NCBI GenBank assembly: GCA_002344785.1
Contig: DDUL01000060.1
Coordinates: 3,003-67,002, forward strand
Direction of reading: 5' to 3'
DNA length: 64,000 nucleotides
Source: Bdellovibrionaceae bacterium UBA2339
GTDB taxonomy: Bacteria > Bdellovibrionota > Bdellovibrionia > Bdellovibrionales > JAMPXM01
In this document: piece by piece, positions 54,633 through 62,656 of the stretch
Layout of the letters: each line of letters opens with the position of its first letter
Numbering within the stretch: the stretch's first letter is position 1
Notes under the pieces: generated by a model
Told to the model about the DNA's origin: nothing
Seen by the model: only the letters and a program-made list of their open reading frames with translations
The model's database searches: none
Translations under genes and position numbers: made by a program

Positions 54633-55082
54633 TCAGGTGTGTGGAACTTCGCGCACGTGATCTTGGATTTCGACGATTCGCTTGCGGCGCACATTCAAAA
54701 GATCCCCGAGTCGGTGCAGCGCCTCGCGAGCTTTGTTGAGTTGGCGAAGCTGGGCCGGATTGAGTTGACCTTCGCGCGACACGGCTTCTAGCAGAGCCTC
54801 GATCATGCCAGCTGAAATCGCGAGCGGATTGGCGAGATCGTGCAAAAACGAACGTTCTTCTAGGGCGAGTTCTACGAGATTGTTCGGCAGCGGCGCTGGA
54901 GGTGGTGGCGGCGGCGTGGGTCGGATTGGCGCTTCAAGCTGCACAGGTGTTGGGCTGAGACTTGCTCGTTCTCCAGCGCGCGCGCTGGAGCTTGTGCGCT
55001 TGATTATGCCAGAGCGGCGCTGAGGCGCTTTCAGCTTTGACGTTTTCTTTTGGCTTCGAGAGGTCGACTTGGCTTTTGGCAT
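54633..55082 (-). CDS. Isolated histidine-phosphoacceptor (DHp-like) protein
   Basis: This 149-aa protein starts at ATG 55082, 46 bases after the dehydrogenase gene of the same strand. The N-terminal ~70 residues are Lys/Ser/Pro-rich and disordered. Residues about 75-140 form two helices with 'ERSFLHDLANPLAISAGMIEALLE' (His81), matching the H-box of histidine kinase DHp domains (H-[DN]-l-x-N-p-L). A second helix 'LRQLNKAREALHRLGDLLNVRR' follows. No ATP-binding domain follows. It may be a phosphotransfer module or a degenerate kinase. Confidence 0.6.
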   Translation of the reverse strand: MPKAKSTSRSQKKTSKLKAPQRRSGIIKRTSSSARAGERASLSPTPVQLEAPIRPTPPPPPPAPLPNNLVELALEERSFLHDLANPLAISAGMIEALLEAVSREGQLNPAQLRQLNKAREALHRLGDLLNVRRKRIVEIQDHVREVPHT

Positions 55083-55128
55083 GTAGGCCTCGTGGTCAAA
55101 GATTCGTTGGACGTGCAAAAGCCCTCAA

Positions 55129-56553
55129 TCAGTCGAGAACTTTTCCTGGATTCATGATGCCATCGGGGTCGAAGACGGATTTGATTTGCTTCATCAGCTG
55201 AATTTCGCTCGCTGACCGCGTGAAGCTCAAATCTGGTTTTTTCACTAGGCCAACGCCATGTTCAGCGCTGACGGAGCCACCCAGCTCTTGAATGATCGCG
55301 AAGATCACCGGGTTGACGCCACGGCAGCGGGCCAGAAACTCATCGCGCGCCAAAGATGCGGGCTTCAAAATGTTGATGTGCATGTTGCCATCGCCGATGT
55401 GGCCAAACCACACGACTTCAAAATCGGGATAATGTTTTTTGAGCGCGGCATCTGTACGCGTGAGGAACTCGGGAACTTGGGCGATGCGAACTGAGACGTC
55501 GTTCTTAAACGGCGTGTGAGGTGCCGTGGCCTCGGAAATGTCTTCTCGCAGTCTCCAAAAGTCGCGCGCTTGAGCTTCGCTTTGTGCCATCGCGCCATCC
55601 AGAATCCAAGACTCGCCAAGACCGTGCTCAAAGCACTCCAGGGCTCGCGCCTCAGTCTCCTCGTCGGTGCGTTCAACTTCGATCAAAACGTAGTGAGGTG
55701 AATCTGTTGCGAAGGGCTTTTGCAGGTGCGCGTGAGTGACGACGTGCTTGAGTGCGAGGTCAGAAAAATACTCGAAGGCGGTCAGCGGCAGACGATCGCG
55801 GAAGTGCTGATAGATCTTCATGATGCTATCCAAATCGGGAACTGCAAAAAGCATCACAATGCTGCCGGCGGGAGGCGAAGTCAGGCGCACCTTCGCCTCG
55901 GTGATGAAGCCCAAGATGCCTTCGCTGCCGATGAACAGGTGGCGAAAGTCCAAGCCTGTTGCGTTCTTCACCAAGCCTAAATTGAGATGCAGGATCTCGC
56001 CTGTGCCAGTCACGACCGTCAGTCCGCTGATCCACTCGCGGGTGTTTCCGTAGCGTATGACTTTGACGCCGCCAGCATTGGTGGCGATGTTGCCGCCGAT
56101 TTGGCTGGAGCCGCGGGCGGCGAAATCGACAGGGTACAAGTAGCCTTGCTCGCGCGCGAACTGTTGCAGCTGTTCGGTGATCACGCCGGCTTGCACATCC
56201 ACGCAGCGATCAACCGGATCGAAATTCAAGATGCGATTCATTTTCTCGAAGCTGACAACGATTTCGCCTTGTAGAGCGCACGCGCCACCTGAAAGCCCGG
56301 TGCGTCCGCCGCTAGGAACCAAGCCGACGCGATTTTTCCTGGCCCATTTGACCAAGGATGCGACTTCTTCTGTGTTCAACGGAAAGACGATGCAGCTGGG
56401 TTGAATTTCGTAGTGCTTGGTCCAGTCGCGACCGTAGTGGGCCAAAGACGCGGCGTCGGTCAGCACGCGATCTGCACTCAGTAAGCTTTGCAGTTCAGCA
56501 AGTTGCGAGGTCGATACTTTAAAATTTTGTGCGTGAGATGAAGCCATCGTCAT
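55129..56553 (-). CDS. FAD-linked oxidase, D-2-hydroxyglutarate/D-lactate dehydrogenase type
   Basis: This 474-aa GlcD/VAO-family protein has a PCMH FAD-binding domain with 'GLVPSGGRTGLSGGACAL', 'GSSQIGGNIATNAGGVKVIRYGNTREW' and 'GLDFRHLFIGSEGILGFITEAKVRL'. The C-terminal half has the metal/substrate motif 'HIGDGNMHINIL' and 'SAEHGVGLVKK'. These features fit D-2-hydroxyglutarate or D-lactate dehydrogenases. The convergent neighbour serA makes the D-2-hydroxyglutarate reading attractive, since SerA can reduce 2-oxoglutarate. Start is 56553 or the second Met. Confidence 0.85.
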   Translation of the reverse strand: MTMASSHAQNFKVSTSQLAELQSLLSADRVLTDAASLAHYGRDWTKHYEIQPSCIVFPLNTEEVASLVKWARKNRVGLVPSGGRTGLSGGACALQGEIVVSFEKMNRILNFDPVDRCVDVQAGVITEQLQQFAREQGYLYPVDFAARGSSQIGGNIATNAGGVKVIRYGNTREWISGLTVVTGTGEILHLNLGLVKNATGLDFRHLFIGSEGILGFITEAKVRLTSPPAGSIVMLFAVPDLDSIMKIYQHFRDRLPLTAFEYFSDLALKHVVTHAHLQKPFATDSPHYVLIEVERTDEETEARALECFEHGLGESWILDGAMAQSEAQARDFWRLREDISEATAPHTPFKNDVSVRIAQVPEFLTRTDAALKKHYPDFEVVWFGHIGDGNMHINILKPASLARDEFLARCRGVNPVIFAIIQELGGSVSAEHGVGLVKKPDLSFTRSASEIQLMKQIKSVFDPDGIMNPGKVLD

Positions 56554-56607
56554 AGAGCCAATCTAGCGGCAATTTGAGAGGCGAGACAAGCCCCAGAGGG
56601 CTCTTGG

Positions 56608-57015
56608 CTAACTGCGCTGGCCGAGGGTGGAACGCAGGCGTTGGAGCTCCTGAAAATCAACTTCGCTTTGCAACTCAAGGGCTTGGCCTTGCGAACGCAG
56701 TTGGTGAACCTTGCGCAGCAAACGCAAAGCGAGCGGGAGGGCCTGGGTGAGGGCGGCTTCGCCGCTCTCGCAAAGACTCTCGGTGACCTCGCCAATTTGC
56801 GAAATCTCGGGAAGGCCGTAGGTTTTGCCAGTGCCCTTGAGTTTATGGAACTCGGTTTCGATATCTTGAATTTGACGCTGGCTCCAAAGCTTTTCGATGT
56901 TCTCAGCTTTCAAAGGCAAGCCGTGGATGTACTGCTTCTGCAAGTCTGCGAGAACTTGGGCGATGCCGTGGGGATCTGCGGGTGAGTCGTTGCCGGAGCG
57001 CGATGATTGATTCAT
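56608..57015 (-). CDS. HPt (histidine phosphotransfer) domain protein
   Basis: This 135-aa protein has the HPt signature at His57 'TEFHKLKGTGKTYGLPEIS' (compare aH.LKGsa...G...l), followed by 'VTESLCESGEAAL' and an amphipathic C-terminal helix. It probably shuttles phosphate between the two REC proteins of this operon. It lies 26 bases after the histidine kinase gene. Confidence 0.85.
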   Translation of the reverse strand: MNQSSRSGNDSPADPHGIAQVLADLQKQYIHGLPLKAENIEKLWSQRQIQDIETEFHKLKGTGKTYGLPEISQIGEVTESLCESGEAALTQALPLALRLLRKVHQLRSQGQALELQSEVDFQELQRLRSTLGQRS

Positions 57016-57041
57016 AGAGCCAGCCTCTTGTTGCGCGCGGC

Positions 57042-58376
57042 TTAGGCCGCGAGCCGATCCGCGTTTTCACGCCAGTGGGGGAGAGTGAACCAGAAGGTCG
57101 AGCCCACGCCGACTTCGGAATCGACACCGATTCCGCCGCCGTGTTCTTCAACCAAGGCTTTCGCGATCGCAAGACCCAGTCCGGTGCCTTTGACCAATGG
57201 ATTTTCTTTGGTGGTGCCCTGACGGAACTTTTCAAAAATGAGATCGCGATCTCGGGGCGGAATGCCGGGGCCTTGATCAATCACGCTGACGATCAGCTCG
57301 CCGCTACGGGCGCGCGAGACGCTGATGCGCACAGTGCCGCCTTTGGGTGAAAACTTGATGGCGTTAGAAACGAGATTGGTGAGGGCTTGTTGCAAGCGAT
57401 CTGAGTCGATGTTCACTTCGAGTTGTGGAAGCGACATTTGCTCGAGGCGGACGTCGGCATTGACGGCCAGTCCCGCCAGTCCTTCTAAGGTGCGGCGACA
57501 GAACTGATCCCAGCTGGTCCACTGGCAATTCAAGGGCAGATTGCCGGATTCAATCTTGGCGAGATCGAGAAGGTCATTGATGAGGCGAATGAGTCGATCA
57601 GTTTCGCCTTCGGCGATTTTGATGAGGCGAAGCGAATTGGTGTCGAGCTGGCCGACCACGCCGGACGCCAGCAGCGAGAGCGAGCCTTTGATGGAGGTCA
57701 TCGGCGTGCGCAGTTCATGGCTGGCGATGGAGAGGAATTCGCTCTTGGCGCTATCGAGGCGCTTGAGGTCATCCATGGTGTTGATGACCTTTTGTGCGAG
57801 TGAGTTGAAGGTGCGCTGTAAGTCGCCGAGCTCGTTGGCCTCGGGATTGGAGAACTGGTACGAGTAGCGGTCGACCAAAAAGTCCAACATGCGGCGCGAG
57901 AGATGTCGCAGTTGGCGGAAGATGAGCGTGTTGATTGCGAGCAACGACCACATCAGGCCCGCGGCGAGGATTCCCCATGCGAGGCCGGCGAACTTGACCA
58001 CGCGATCTTCGATGACGGCCCGCTGACGTCGAAGCTCCTCATGGTATTTGCTTTCGGCGCGAAGCGCACTGCGAATGGCGCGCTTGAGCTTTTCGGGCTT
58101 GCGTGCCGCATAGGCGTCGAGCGCGTCTTTGAAGGCGATGCGCCGCTCATCGTTGTCGATTCGCTGTAATTCCAAATTCAGTCGGCGCAGAGTCTCATCA
58201 AAATAGGGAAGCTCTTCCATCATAAGGAGAATGGTGCGTGTCTCCATGGAGCTGGTCATTTTGGCTTCGACGGCCAGCACTTGTTGGCGGGCGTCCCAAG
58301 CGCGCCAGGCCGCGAGCGCGGAAGCGCCCAGGATCAGAAAAGTCAGGAGTGCGAGCATGCCGCGAATCGACTTCAT
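57042..58376 (-). CDS. Membrane sensor histidine kinase with HAMP
   Basis: In this 444-aa protein TM1 is at about 7-24 and TM2 at about 128-150, bracketing a ~100-aa helical periplasmic sensor region. HAMP spans about 150-200. The DHp is at 'KSEFLSIASHELRTPMTSIKG' (His220), and the catalytic domain has N-box 'QQALTNLVSNAIKFSP', G1 'VIDQGPGIPP' and G2 'VKGTGLGLAIAKALV'. All kinase motifs are intact. Its ATG overlaps the preceding response-regulator stop (ATGA). Confidence 0.94.
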   Translation of the reverse strand: MKSIRGMLALLTFLILGASALAAWRAWDARQQVLAVEAKMTSSMETRTILLMMEELPYFDETLRRLNLELQRIDNDERRIAFKDALDAYAARKPEKLKRAIRSALRAESKYHEELRRQRAVIEDRVVKFAGLAWGILAAGLMWSLLAINTLIFRQLRHLSRRMLDFLVDRYSYQFSNPEANELGDLQRTFNSLAQKVINTMDDLKRLDSAKSEFLSIASHELRTPMTSIKGSLSLLASGVVGQLDTNSLRLIKIAEGETDRLIRLINDLLDLAKIESGNLPLNCQWTSWDQFCRRTLEGLAGLAVNADVRLEQMSLPQLEVNIDSDRLQQALTNLVSNAIKFSPKGGTVRISVSRARSGELIVSVIDQGPGIPPRDRDLIFEKFRQGTTKENPLVKGTGLGLAIAKALVEEHGGGIGVDSEVGVGSTFWFTLPHWRENADRLAA

Positions 58377-58747
58377 GTCTTAAACCCCGTGCGTGCGAGG
58401 ATCTCGTCGATGTGCGAGCAGATTTGTGTGGGCTCAAAGGGTTTAGCGATATAGCCGACACCGAGTTCGAGAAATTCTCGAATGTCACGCTCATCACTTT
58501 TGGCACTTAGGAAAATGATCGGCGTGGTGATCAGGCCCGCGCCGCGAATTTCCTGCGCCGCCTGCAGGCCGGACTTTTTGGGCATCATGCCATCTAGAAT
58601 GATGAGGTCGAAAGCTTGGCGTGTCGCGAGATCCACCGCGGCCTCGCCATCTTCCACGACCGTCACTTGATGTCCGCCGATTTTCTCGAGCGAGAGGCTG
58701 GTGATGAGCGACACGGCCTGATCGTCTTCCGCGAGGAGGATTTGCAT
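58373..58747 (-). CDS. Single-domain response regulator (CheY-like)
   Basis: This 124-aa REC-only protein has acidic Asp8/Asp9 ('LAEDDQAVS'), phosphoacceptor Asp52 ('DLIILDGMMPKKSG'), Ser81 ('FLSAKSD') and Lys102 ('YIAKPFEP'). No output domain, so it acts by protein contact or in a phosphorelay with the HPt protein. It lies 2 bases from the upstream REC-PilZ gene and overlaps the kinase gene. Confidence 0.93.
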   Translation of the reverse strand: MQILLAEDDQAVSLITSLSLEKIGGHQVTVVEDGEAAVDLATRQAFDLIILDGMMPKKSGLQAAQEIRGAGLITTPIIFLSAKSDERDIREFLELGVGYIAKPFEPTQICSHIDEILARTGFKT

Positions 58748-58749
58748 AA

Positions 58750-59481
58750 TCAGGCCGCCTTCCGGCCTGAAGCGGCCGGTGAGCTGGAGGTTTTGGCGGC
58801 GATGAAAGCGCGGAGTCGCTGCAGCTGGCGTTCTTCGAGAGCGTGGAAGACGAAGCGAACTTCCCAGCCGCCATCTTTGTCTTGCGTGTCGATGACCTCG
58901 ATCGGCAAGTGCATGAACCCGAGCTGCTCAAGAACTGGAGATTTCAAGTGCAGCTTAAGGCCTTTGCGTGGGCGAATGTCGGCTTCCAAGACGCCGCCAT
59001 TGTCGGTGAGGGCCTTGAGGCGGAAGTAGCATTCGCCTTGCGCAGGTTCGTCGAGTTGCACGACGGCGAAGCGAACGGCGCGCTTGGCCTGTTGGCGTTT
59101 GTCGAGAAGCTCGTCGACTTTCTCGATGAAAGCGGCGGGATCCAATGGTTTCACGAGATAGGCTTGCACGCCCAACTGCACGGCGCGCTCCACGTCGCGC
59201 TTTTCGCGTCGACCCGTCAGCATGGCGATCGGAGTCGACGCTGCCGTCGGCAATTGCCGAAGCAGACGCACGAGCTCAAAGCCGGAGTGGGGTTTCATGT
59301 TGGCGTCCGTGATGATCAAGTCGAATTCTTGTTCGCGCGCGCGATCCAAGGCCGTGACGGGATTGTCGACCGTCACGACATCGATGTTCACGCCGCTTAA
59401 GGATGGGCGTGGCGAAAGCAGTAAAGCCTTCGCGAAAGTTAGAATGTCTTGGTCGTCATCGACCAAAAGCACACGAAGCAT
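58750..59481 (-). CDS. Response regulator with C-terminal PilZ-like domain
   Basis: In this 243-aa protein REC occupies about 1-125 (Asp8-10, Asp59 'DLIITDANMKPHSG', Thr/Ser 'MLTGRRE', Lys111 'YLVKPLD'). After a basic helix, residues about 133-225 look like PilZ ('KRAVRFAVVQLDEP...GECYFRLKALTDNGGVLEADI...'), with the RxxxR motif only partial ('KRAVR') and 'DNGG' in place of D/NxSxxG. c-di-GMP binding is therefore uncertain. It is the first gene of the six-gene minus-strand operon. Confidence 0.8.
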   Translation of the reverse strand: MLRVLLVDDDQDILTFAKALLLSPRPSLSGVNIDVVTVDNPVTALDRAREQEFDLIITDANMKPHSGFELVRLLRQLPTAASTPIAMLTGRREKRDVERAVQLGVQAYLVKPLDPAAFIEKVDELLDKRQQAKRAVRFAVVQLDEPAQGECYFRLKALTDNGGVLEADIRPRKGLKLHLKSPVLEQLGFMHLPIEVIDTQDKDGGWEVRFVFHALEERQLQRLRAFIAAKTSSSPAASGRKAA

Positions 59482-59598
59482 ATGTGATTTATCGGCTTTT
59501 TCACGATGCGGGCTAAGCCGATTGGGGGGCGACGATGGTCGAGAAATAGCTTTGTGAGCTTTGATCGTTCGGCAAGCGAAGGGCTTTGCAGCTCAGTT

Positions 59599-59886
59599 TC
59601 AGTTTTGATCCTGACCTTGGTCGAGTGCCGAGGCTTCTGCACCTTGGGAAGGCGAAGCGAGGTCTTTGCCGGGCGCTGAGTTCTGAGATGTGGGCGCGGA
59701 GCTGCCCGGGTTATAGGTGCCGATTCCGAGCAGCGCAAACACCGGGCAGACTCGCCAAGCACCCGTACCTAACAGTACCAAACCGAGCCAAGCCCAGAAG
59801 GGCCCACCAGCGGCGGCCCACGCGATGAGGAGGCCGCCGACGAAGAGTCGAATCCAGCGATCAGTTTGCGAAACGTTGCAGATCAT
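59599..59886 (-). CDS. DUF2892 (YgaP-type transmembrane) protein
   Basis: This 95-aa protein carries the DUF2892 pattern: 'NVSQTDRWIRLFVGGLLIAW', a second helix 'PFWAWLGLVLLGTGAWRVCPVFALLGIGT'. 'DRxiR', 'CP...LLGI.T' are the family landmarks. Two membrane helices, then a disordered Ser/Ala/Gln-rich tail. Function of the family is not established beyond fusion to rhodanese in YgaP. Confidence 0.85.
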   Translation of the reverse strand: MICNVSQTDRWIRLFVGGLLIAWAAAGGPFWAWLGLVLLGTGAWRVCPVFALLGIGTYNPGSSAPTSQNSAPGKDLASPSQGAEASALDQGQDQN

Positions 59887-59956
59887 GAAGTGAAGCTACG
59901 TTGAACGCCGCGCGCTCGGCAATGACTTGTGCGCAGCTTCGGCGCAGGATGAACGC

Positions 59957-60943
59957 ATGAAAACTAAGATGACTGAGTTGTTGGGCATTTCCTATCCGAT
60001 CATCGGCGCGCCGATGTTTCTTGTTTCCAATGTCGATATGGTGGTGGCGATCTCCGAGGCCGGTGGCATTGGCACATTTCCCGCGCTCAATTATCGGCCG
60101 ATCGAAGCTTACCGCGAGGCCTTGCGCGAGATGAAGTCACGCACGCGTCGACCGATCGGCGTGAACGTCATCGTCAACAAGTCGAACACGCGGGCCAAGG
60201 ATGATTTGCGTTTGGCTCTTGATGCCGGCGTGGAGTTATTCATCACGTCGCTCGGGCATCCGGGTGAAGTGATCCGCGAGGCTCACGCGCAAGGCGCCAA
60301 GGTGTTTTGTGATGTGACCAATCTCGATCACGCGCGAAAGTGCGCGGAGTTGGGCGCGGATGGACTGGTCGCGGTGGGCTCGGGCGCGGGCGGACATGCC
60401 GGTCCGATTTCACCGCTTGTGCTGGTGCCGTGGTTGGCTAGGGAAATTCAACTTCCGATCATTTTGGCGGGTGGCGTGGCGCATGGCTCACAGATCGCGG
60501 CCGCACTGGCGCTGGGCGCGGCGGGCGTGCATGTGGGAACGCGATTCATTGCCTCGCATGAAGCGCGTGTCGATGCGGCTTACAAAGATGCGGTGGTGAA
60601 GGCGTCGCCGGAAGAGATCGTCATGACGACGCGAGTGTCGGGTACGCCGGCGGCGGTGATTCGAACGCCGTACATCGACAAAGTCGGAACGGATTTGCCG
60701 TTGGCGCTCGAGGTTCTGAAGCGCAATCCGCTGACGAAGAAGTATGTCGTGCCGCTGATTCATTATCTAGGCATGAAGCAGCTCGAACAGGCGGCGGATC
60801 GCCCCACGTGGAAGACGGTGTGGAGCGCCGGTCAGAGTGTGGGCTTGATCGACGAAGTGGCCAGCTGTCGCGAAATTGTGGAGCGGCTGGTGAGTGAATG
60901 CGAAATGGCCGTCGAGGCCACGAGCCAAGCCGTGCGAGGTTAA
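59957..60943 (+). CDS. Nitronate monooxygenase-like FMN enzyme
   Basis: In this 328-aa TIM-barrel protein motifs are 'LGISYPIIGAPMFLVSNVDMVVAISEAGGIGTFPALN', 'GVNVIVNKSN', 'GADGLVAVGSGAGGHAGPISP' (FMN-phosphate region and catalytic-His loop), 'PIILAGGVAHGSQIAAALALGAAGVHVGTRFIAS'. These are nitronate monooxygenase/2-nitropropane dioxygenase landmarks. The same family includes enoyl reductase FabK, so the reaction is not certain. ATG 59957 aligns with the family N-terminus. Confidence 0.9.
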   Translation: MKTKMTELLGISYPIIGAPMFLVSNVDMVVAISEAGGIGTFPALNYRPIEAYREALREMKSRTRRPIGVNVIVNKSNTRAKDDLRLALDAGVELFITSLGHPGEVIREAHAQGAKVFCDVTNLDHARKCAELGADGLVAVGSGAGGHAGPISPLVLVPWLAREIQLPIILAGGVAHGSQIAAALALGAAGVHVGTRFIASHEARVDAAYKDAVVKASPEEIVMTTRVSGTPAAVIRTPYIDKVGTDLPLALEVLKRNPLTKKYVVPLIHYLGMKQLEQAADRPTWKTVWSAGQSVGLIDEVASCREIVERLVSECEMAVEATSQAVRG

Positions 60944-60954
60944 GTTGCACAGCA

Positions 60955-60985
60955 CGCCGGGCCCTGTGGGCTCCGGCGCATTTTA
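60955..60985. terminator. Terminator between convergent genes
   Basis: CGCCGGGCCC, loop TGT, GGGC-T-CCGGCG (one bulged T), then CATTTTA. A strong hairpin with a modest T-tract, between the nitronate monooxygenase-like gene and grxD. Confidence 0.7.
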
Positions 60986-60995
60986 CGACTCAAAC

Positions 60996-61301
60996 TCACT
61001 TCACCATCGGCTGCAGTTCGCCCGCCTCAAACATTTCCAACATGATGTCGCTGCCGCCGACGAGTTTTTTGTCGACGTAAAGCTGCGGGATCGTCGGCCA
61101 GTTTCCGTAGGCCTTAATGCCTTCGCGAATCTCGGGATCTTGTAAGACGTCGACGGATGCGAACTTGGCTCCGCATTCTTGCAGGATCGCGACGGCGCGA
61201 GCTGAGAATCCGCACTGGGGAAATTGCGGCGTGCCTTTCATGAACAAGACGATGCGGCTATCGCCGAGGATTTTTTCGATGCGTTGTTGTGTTTCTGCCA
61301 T
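60996..61301 (-). CDS. grxD: Monothiol CGFS glutaredoxin
   Basis: This 101-aa protein has the Grx4/GrxD signature: active site 'MKGTPQFPQCGFS' (Cys30), 'GNWPTIPQLYVDKKLVGGSDIMLEMFEAGEL' with the TIPQ cis-Pro and GG[SC]D glutathione motifs. CGFS glutaredoxins carry [2Fe-2S] clusters. It lies upstream of, or beside, bolA on the other side of a 26-base gap, both minus strand, bolA being first. Confidence 0.96.
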   Translation of the reverse strand: MAETQQRIEKILGDSRIVLFMKGTPQFPQCGFSARAVAILQECGAKFASVDVLQDPEIREGIKAYGNWPTIPQLYVDKKLVGGSDIMLEMFEAGELQPMVK

Positions 61302-61327
61302 GAGCTTTCCCTTCGTTAAGGAAGATT

Positions 61328-61561
61328 TTAGTTTTGAGGTGTTGCGGTTTTAATGGTGAGAGCGTGGACCTCGCCGGTGCGAAGTTCGTCGGCGAAGACT
61401 TTCATGACGTGTTGGTGCTGTTCGATGCGGGATAAGCCTTTGAAGACGGGATGTACGACCACGACTTGGTAGTGATCTTCAGTGCCCGTCAGGTCGGTGA
61501 CCTGGATCTGCGCGCCGGGATAAGCGGCTTCTAGGCGTTCCTGCATTTGAGAGGGCTTCAT
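61328..61561 (-). CDS. bolA: BolA-family protein
   Basis: This 77-aa protein matches BolA/IbaG: 'ERLEAAYPGAQIQVTDLTGTEDHYQVVVVHPVFKGLSRIEQHQHVMKVFADEL', with the conserved His of the cluster-binding loop ('DHYQV') and the C-terminal His. GAGG precedes the ATG. Together with the CGFS glutaredoxin downstream it forms the widely conserved BolA-Grx [2Fe-2S] pair in one operon. Confidence 0.92.
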   Translation of the reverse strand: MKPSQMQERLEAAYPGAQIQVTDLTGTEDHYQVVVVHPVFKGLSRIEQHQHVMKVFADELRTGEVHALTIKTATPQN

Positions 61562-61684
61562 GCCGTGGACCTCGTGCGGTTGGTGTTGTCGTTTTCTTTG
61601 CTGTTTCGGTAGCAGAGGCCGAGGCTTCGGGCAAGTTGCCAGTCGAGGCTGGTCGTTGCGGCGATGAAGTGCTAAACTCAGTTT

Positions 61685-61996
61685 ATGCCAGATGAGAGTT
61701 GGGTGTCTCCCGAGCAAATCAAACGCGAGCGAGCCAAGGCGCGCGAACTGCGTCAGTCGCAGTGGTGGAAGCAGCAGATTGGACCAGGTCGTTGCCATCA
61801 TTGTGGCGGTCAGTTTCCCAAAACTCAGCTCACCATGGATCATCTCATTCCGGTCGCTCGCGGGGGAAAGTCGACGAAGTCCAACGTCGTCCCGTCTTGT
61901 CGGCCTTGCAATCAAAGTCGCGGTCATGTGTTGGATGTGGAGCGCACGATGGCTTCGATGCAAGGACCTACCGATGAGGATGGGGCCGACGAGTAG
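61685..61996 (+). CDS. HNH endonuclease-domain protein
   Basis: This 103-aa protein has an HNH core: 'CHHCGGQFPKTQLTMDHLIPVARGGKSTKSNVVPSCRPCNQSRG', with CXXC pairs binding structural zinc and 'DHLIP...N' for the catalytic His/Asn. It stands alone and is not linked to a methylase or phage genes; such small HNH proteins are common and of unknown target. Confidence 0.88.
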   Translation: MPDESWVSPEQIKRERAKARELRQSQWWKQQIGPGRCHHCGGQFPKTQLTMDHLIPVARGGKSTKSNVVPSCRPCNQSRGHVLDVERTMASMQGPTDEDGADE

Positions 61997-62053
61997 CGTA
62001 TCGGTTGAACCGACGTCGCGAGTATTTCTTGGACGATCACGACTTAGGCGAAG

Positions 62054-62656
62054 TCAGTTGATTTCAACCAACTCGATTTCAAATATGAGTGTCGCGTTGG
62101 GCGGAATCACTTGTCCTGCGCCGCGATCGCCATAGCCAAACTCCGGTGGAATGATCAGGCGACGACGTCCGCCCAGCTTCATATCCACAAGGCCGAGCTC
62201 CCAGCCTTTGATGAGTGGCGCTTCGGGATCTTGGAGCTTAAATCGCATTGGCTCTTTGCCTTGCGTGGACTCAAACTGTGGTCCACGGCCGAGCGGTTGT
62301 GTCGGGTCGTAGAGCCAGGCTTGGAAGTGAATGACAAGTTCTTGACCGGGTTTGGCGCTGCGGCCTCGGCCAACGAACAAGTCGTCGACCATCAGGCGGG
62401 TGACGACTTTGGGAAATTTTGTGCTGACGGCGGCGGGTGTGGGCGAGGGTTTGGCCGCTGGTGTGGGTTTGGTGGCCGCAGCCGCGGGAGTGGGTGTGGT
62501 CGCAGGGCGCGGTCGATCCGGCGATGCGGTTTCTTGGGCATCGGCGAATCGGTTCAACGACGTGCTCAACAGCGTGAGCGCAATGAGCAAGAAGCGAAAG
62601 AAATGCGTCGCTGTGGTCGCGTGAAATTTCATGGCGCACGTCGAGTTTTGTTTCAT
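62054..62656 (-). CDS. Exported FKBP-type peptidyl-prolyl isomerase
   Basis: In this 200-aa protein N-terminal signal/anchor 'MKFHATTATHFFRFLLIALTLLSTSLNRFADAQ' is followed by an Ala/Pro/Thr linker (TPTPAAAATKPTPAAK). The FKBP domain has 'GQELVIHFQAWLYD', 'GWELGLVDMKLGGRRRLIIPPEFGYGDRGAGQVIPPNATLIFEIELVEI'. This is the FKBP12-like catalytic core. Periplasmic folding role is inferred. Start 62656 follows AGGA; ATG 62632 is an alternative. Confidence 0.9.
   Translation of the reverse strand: MKQNSTCAMKFHATTATHFFRFLLIALTLLSTSLNRFADAQETASPDRPRPATTPTPAAAATKPTPAAKPSPTPAAVSTKFPKVVTRLMVDDLFVGRGRSAKPGQELVIHFQAWLYDPTQPLGRGPQFESTQGKEPMRFKLQDPEAPLIKGWELGLVDMKLGGRRRLIIPPEFGYGDRGAGQVIPPNATLIFEIELVEIN

Noticed and set aside
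61685..61996. HNH protein as a sign of a phage, intron or restriction island
   Set aside because: Neighbours are housekeeping genes, with no integrase, terminase, methylase or attachment repeats.
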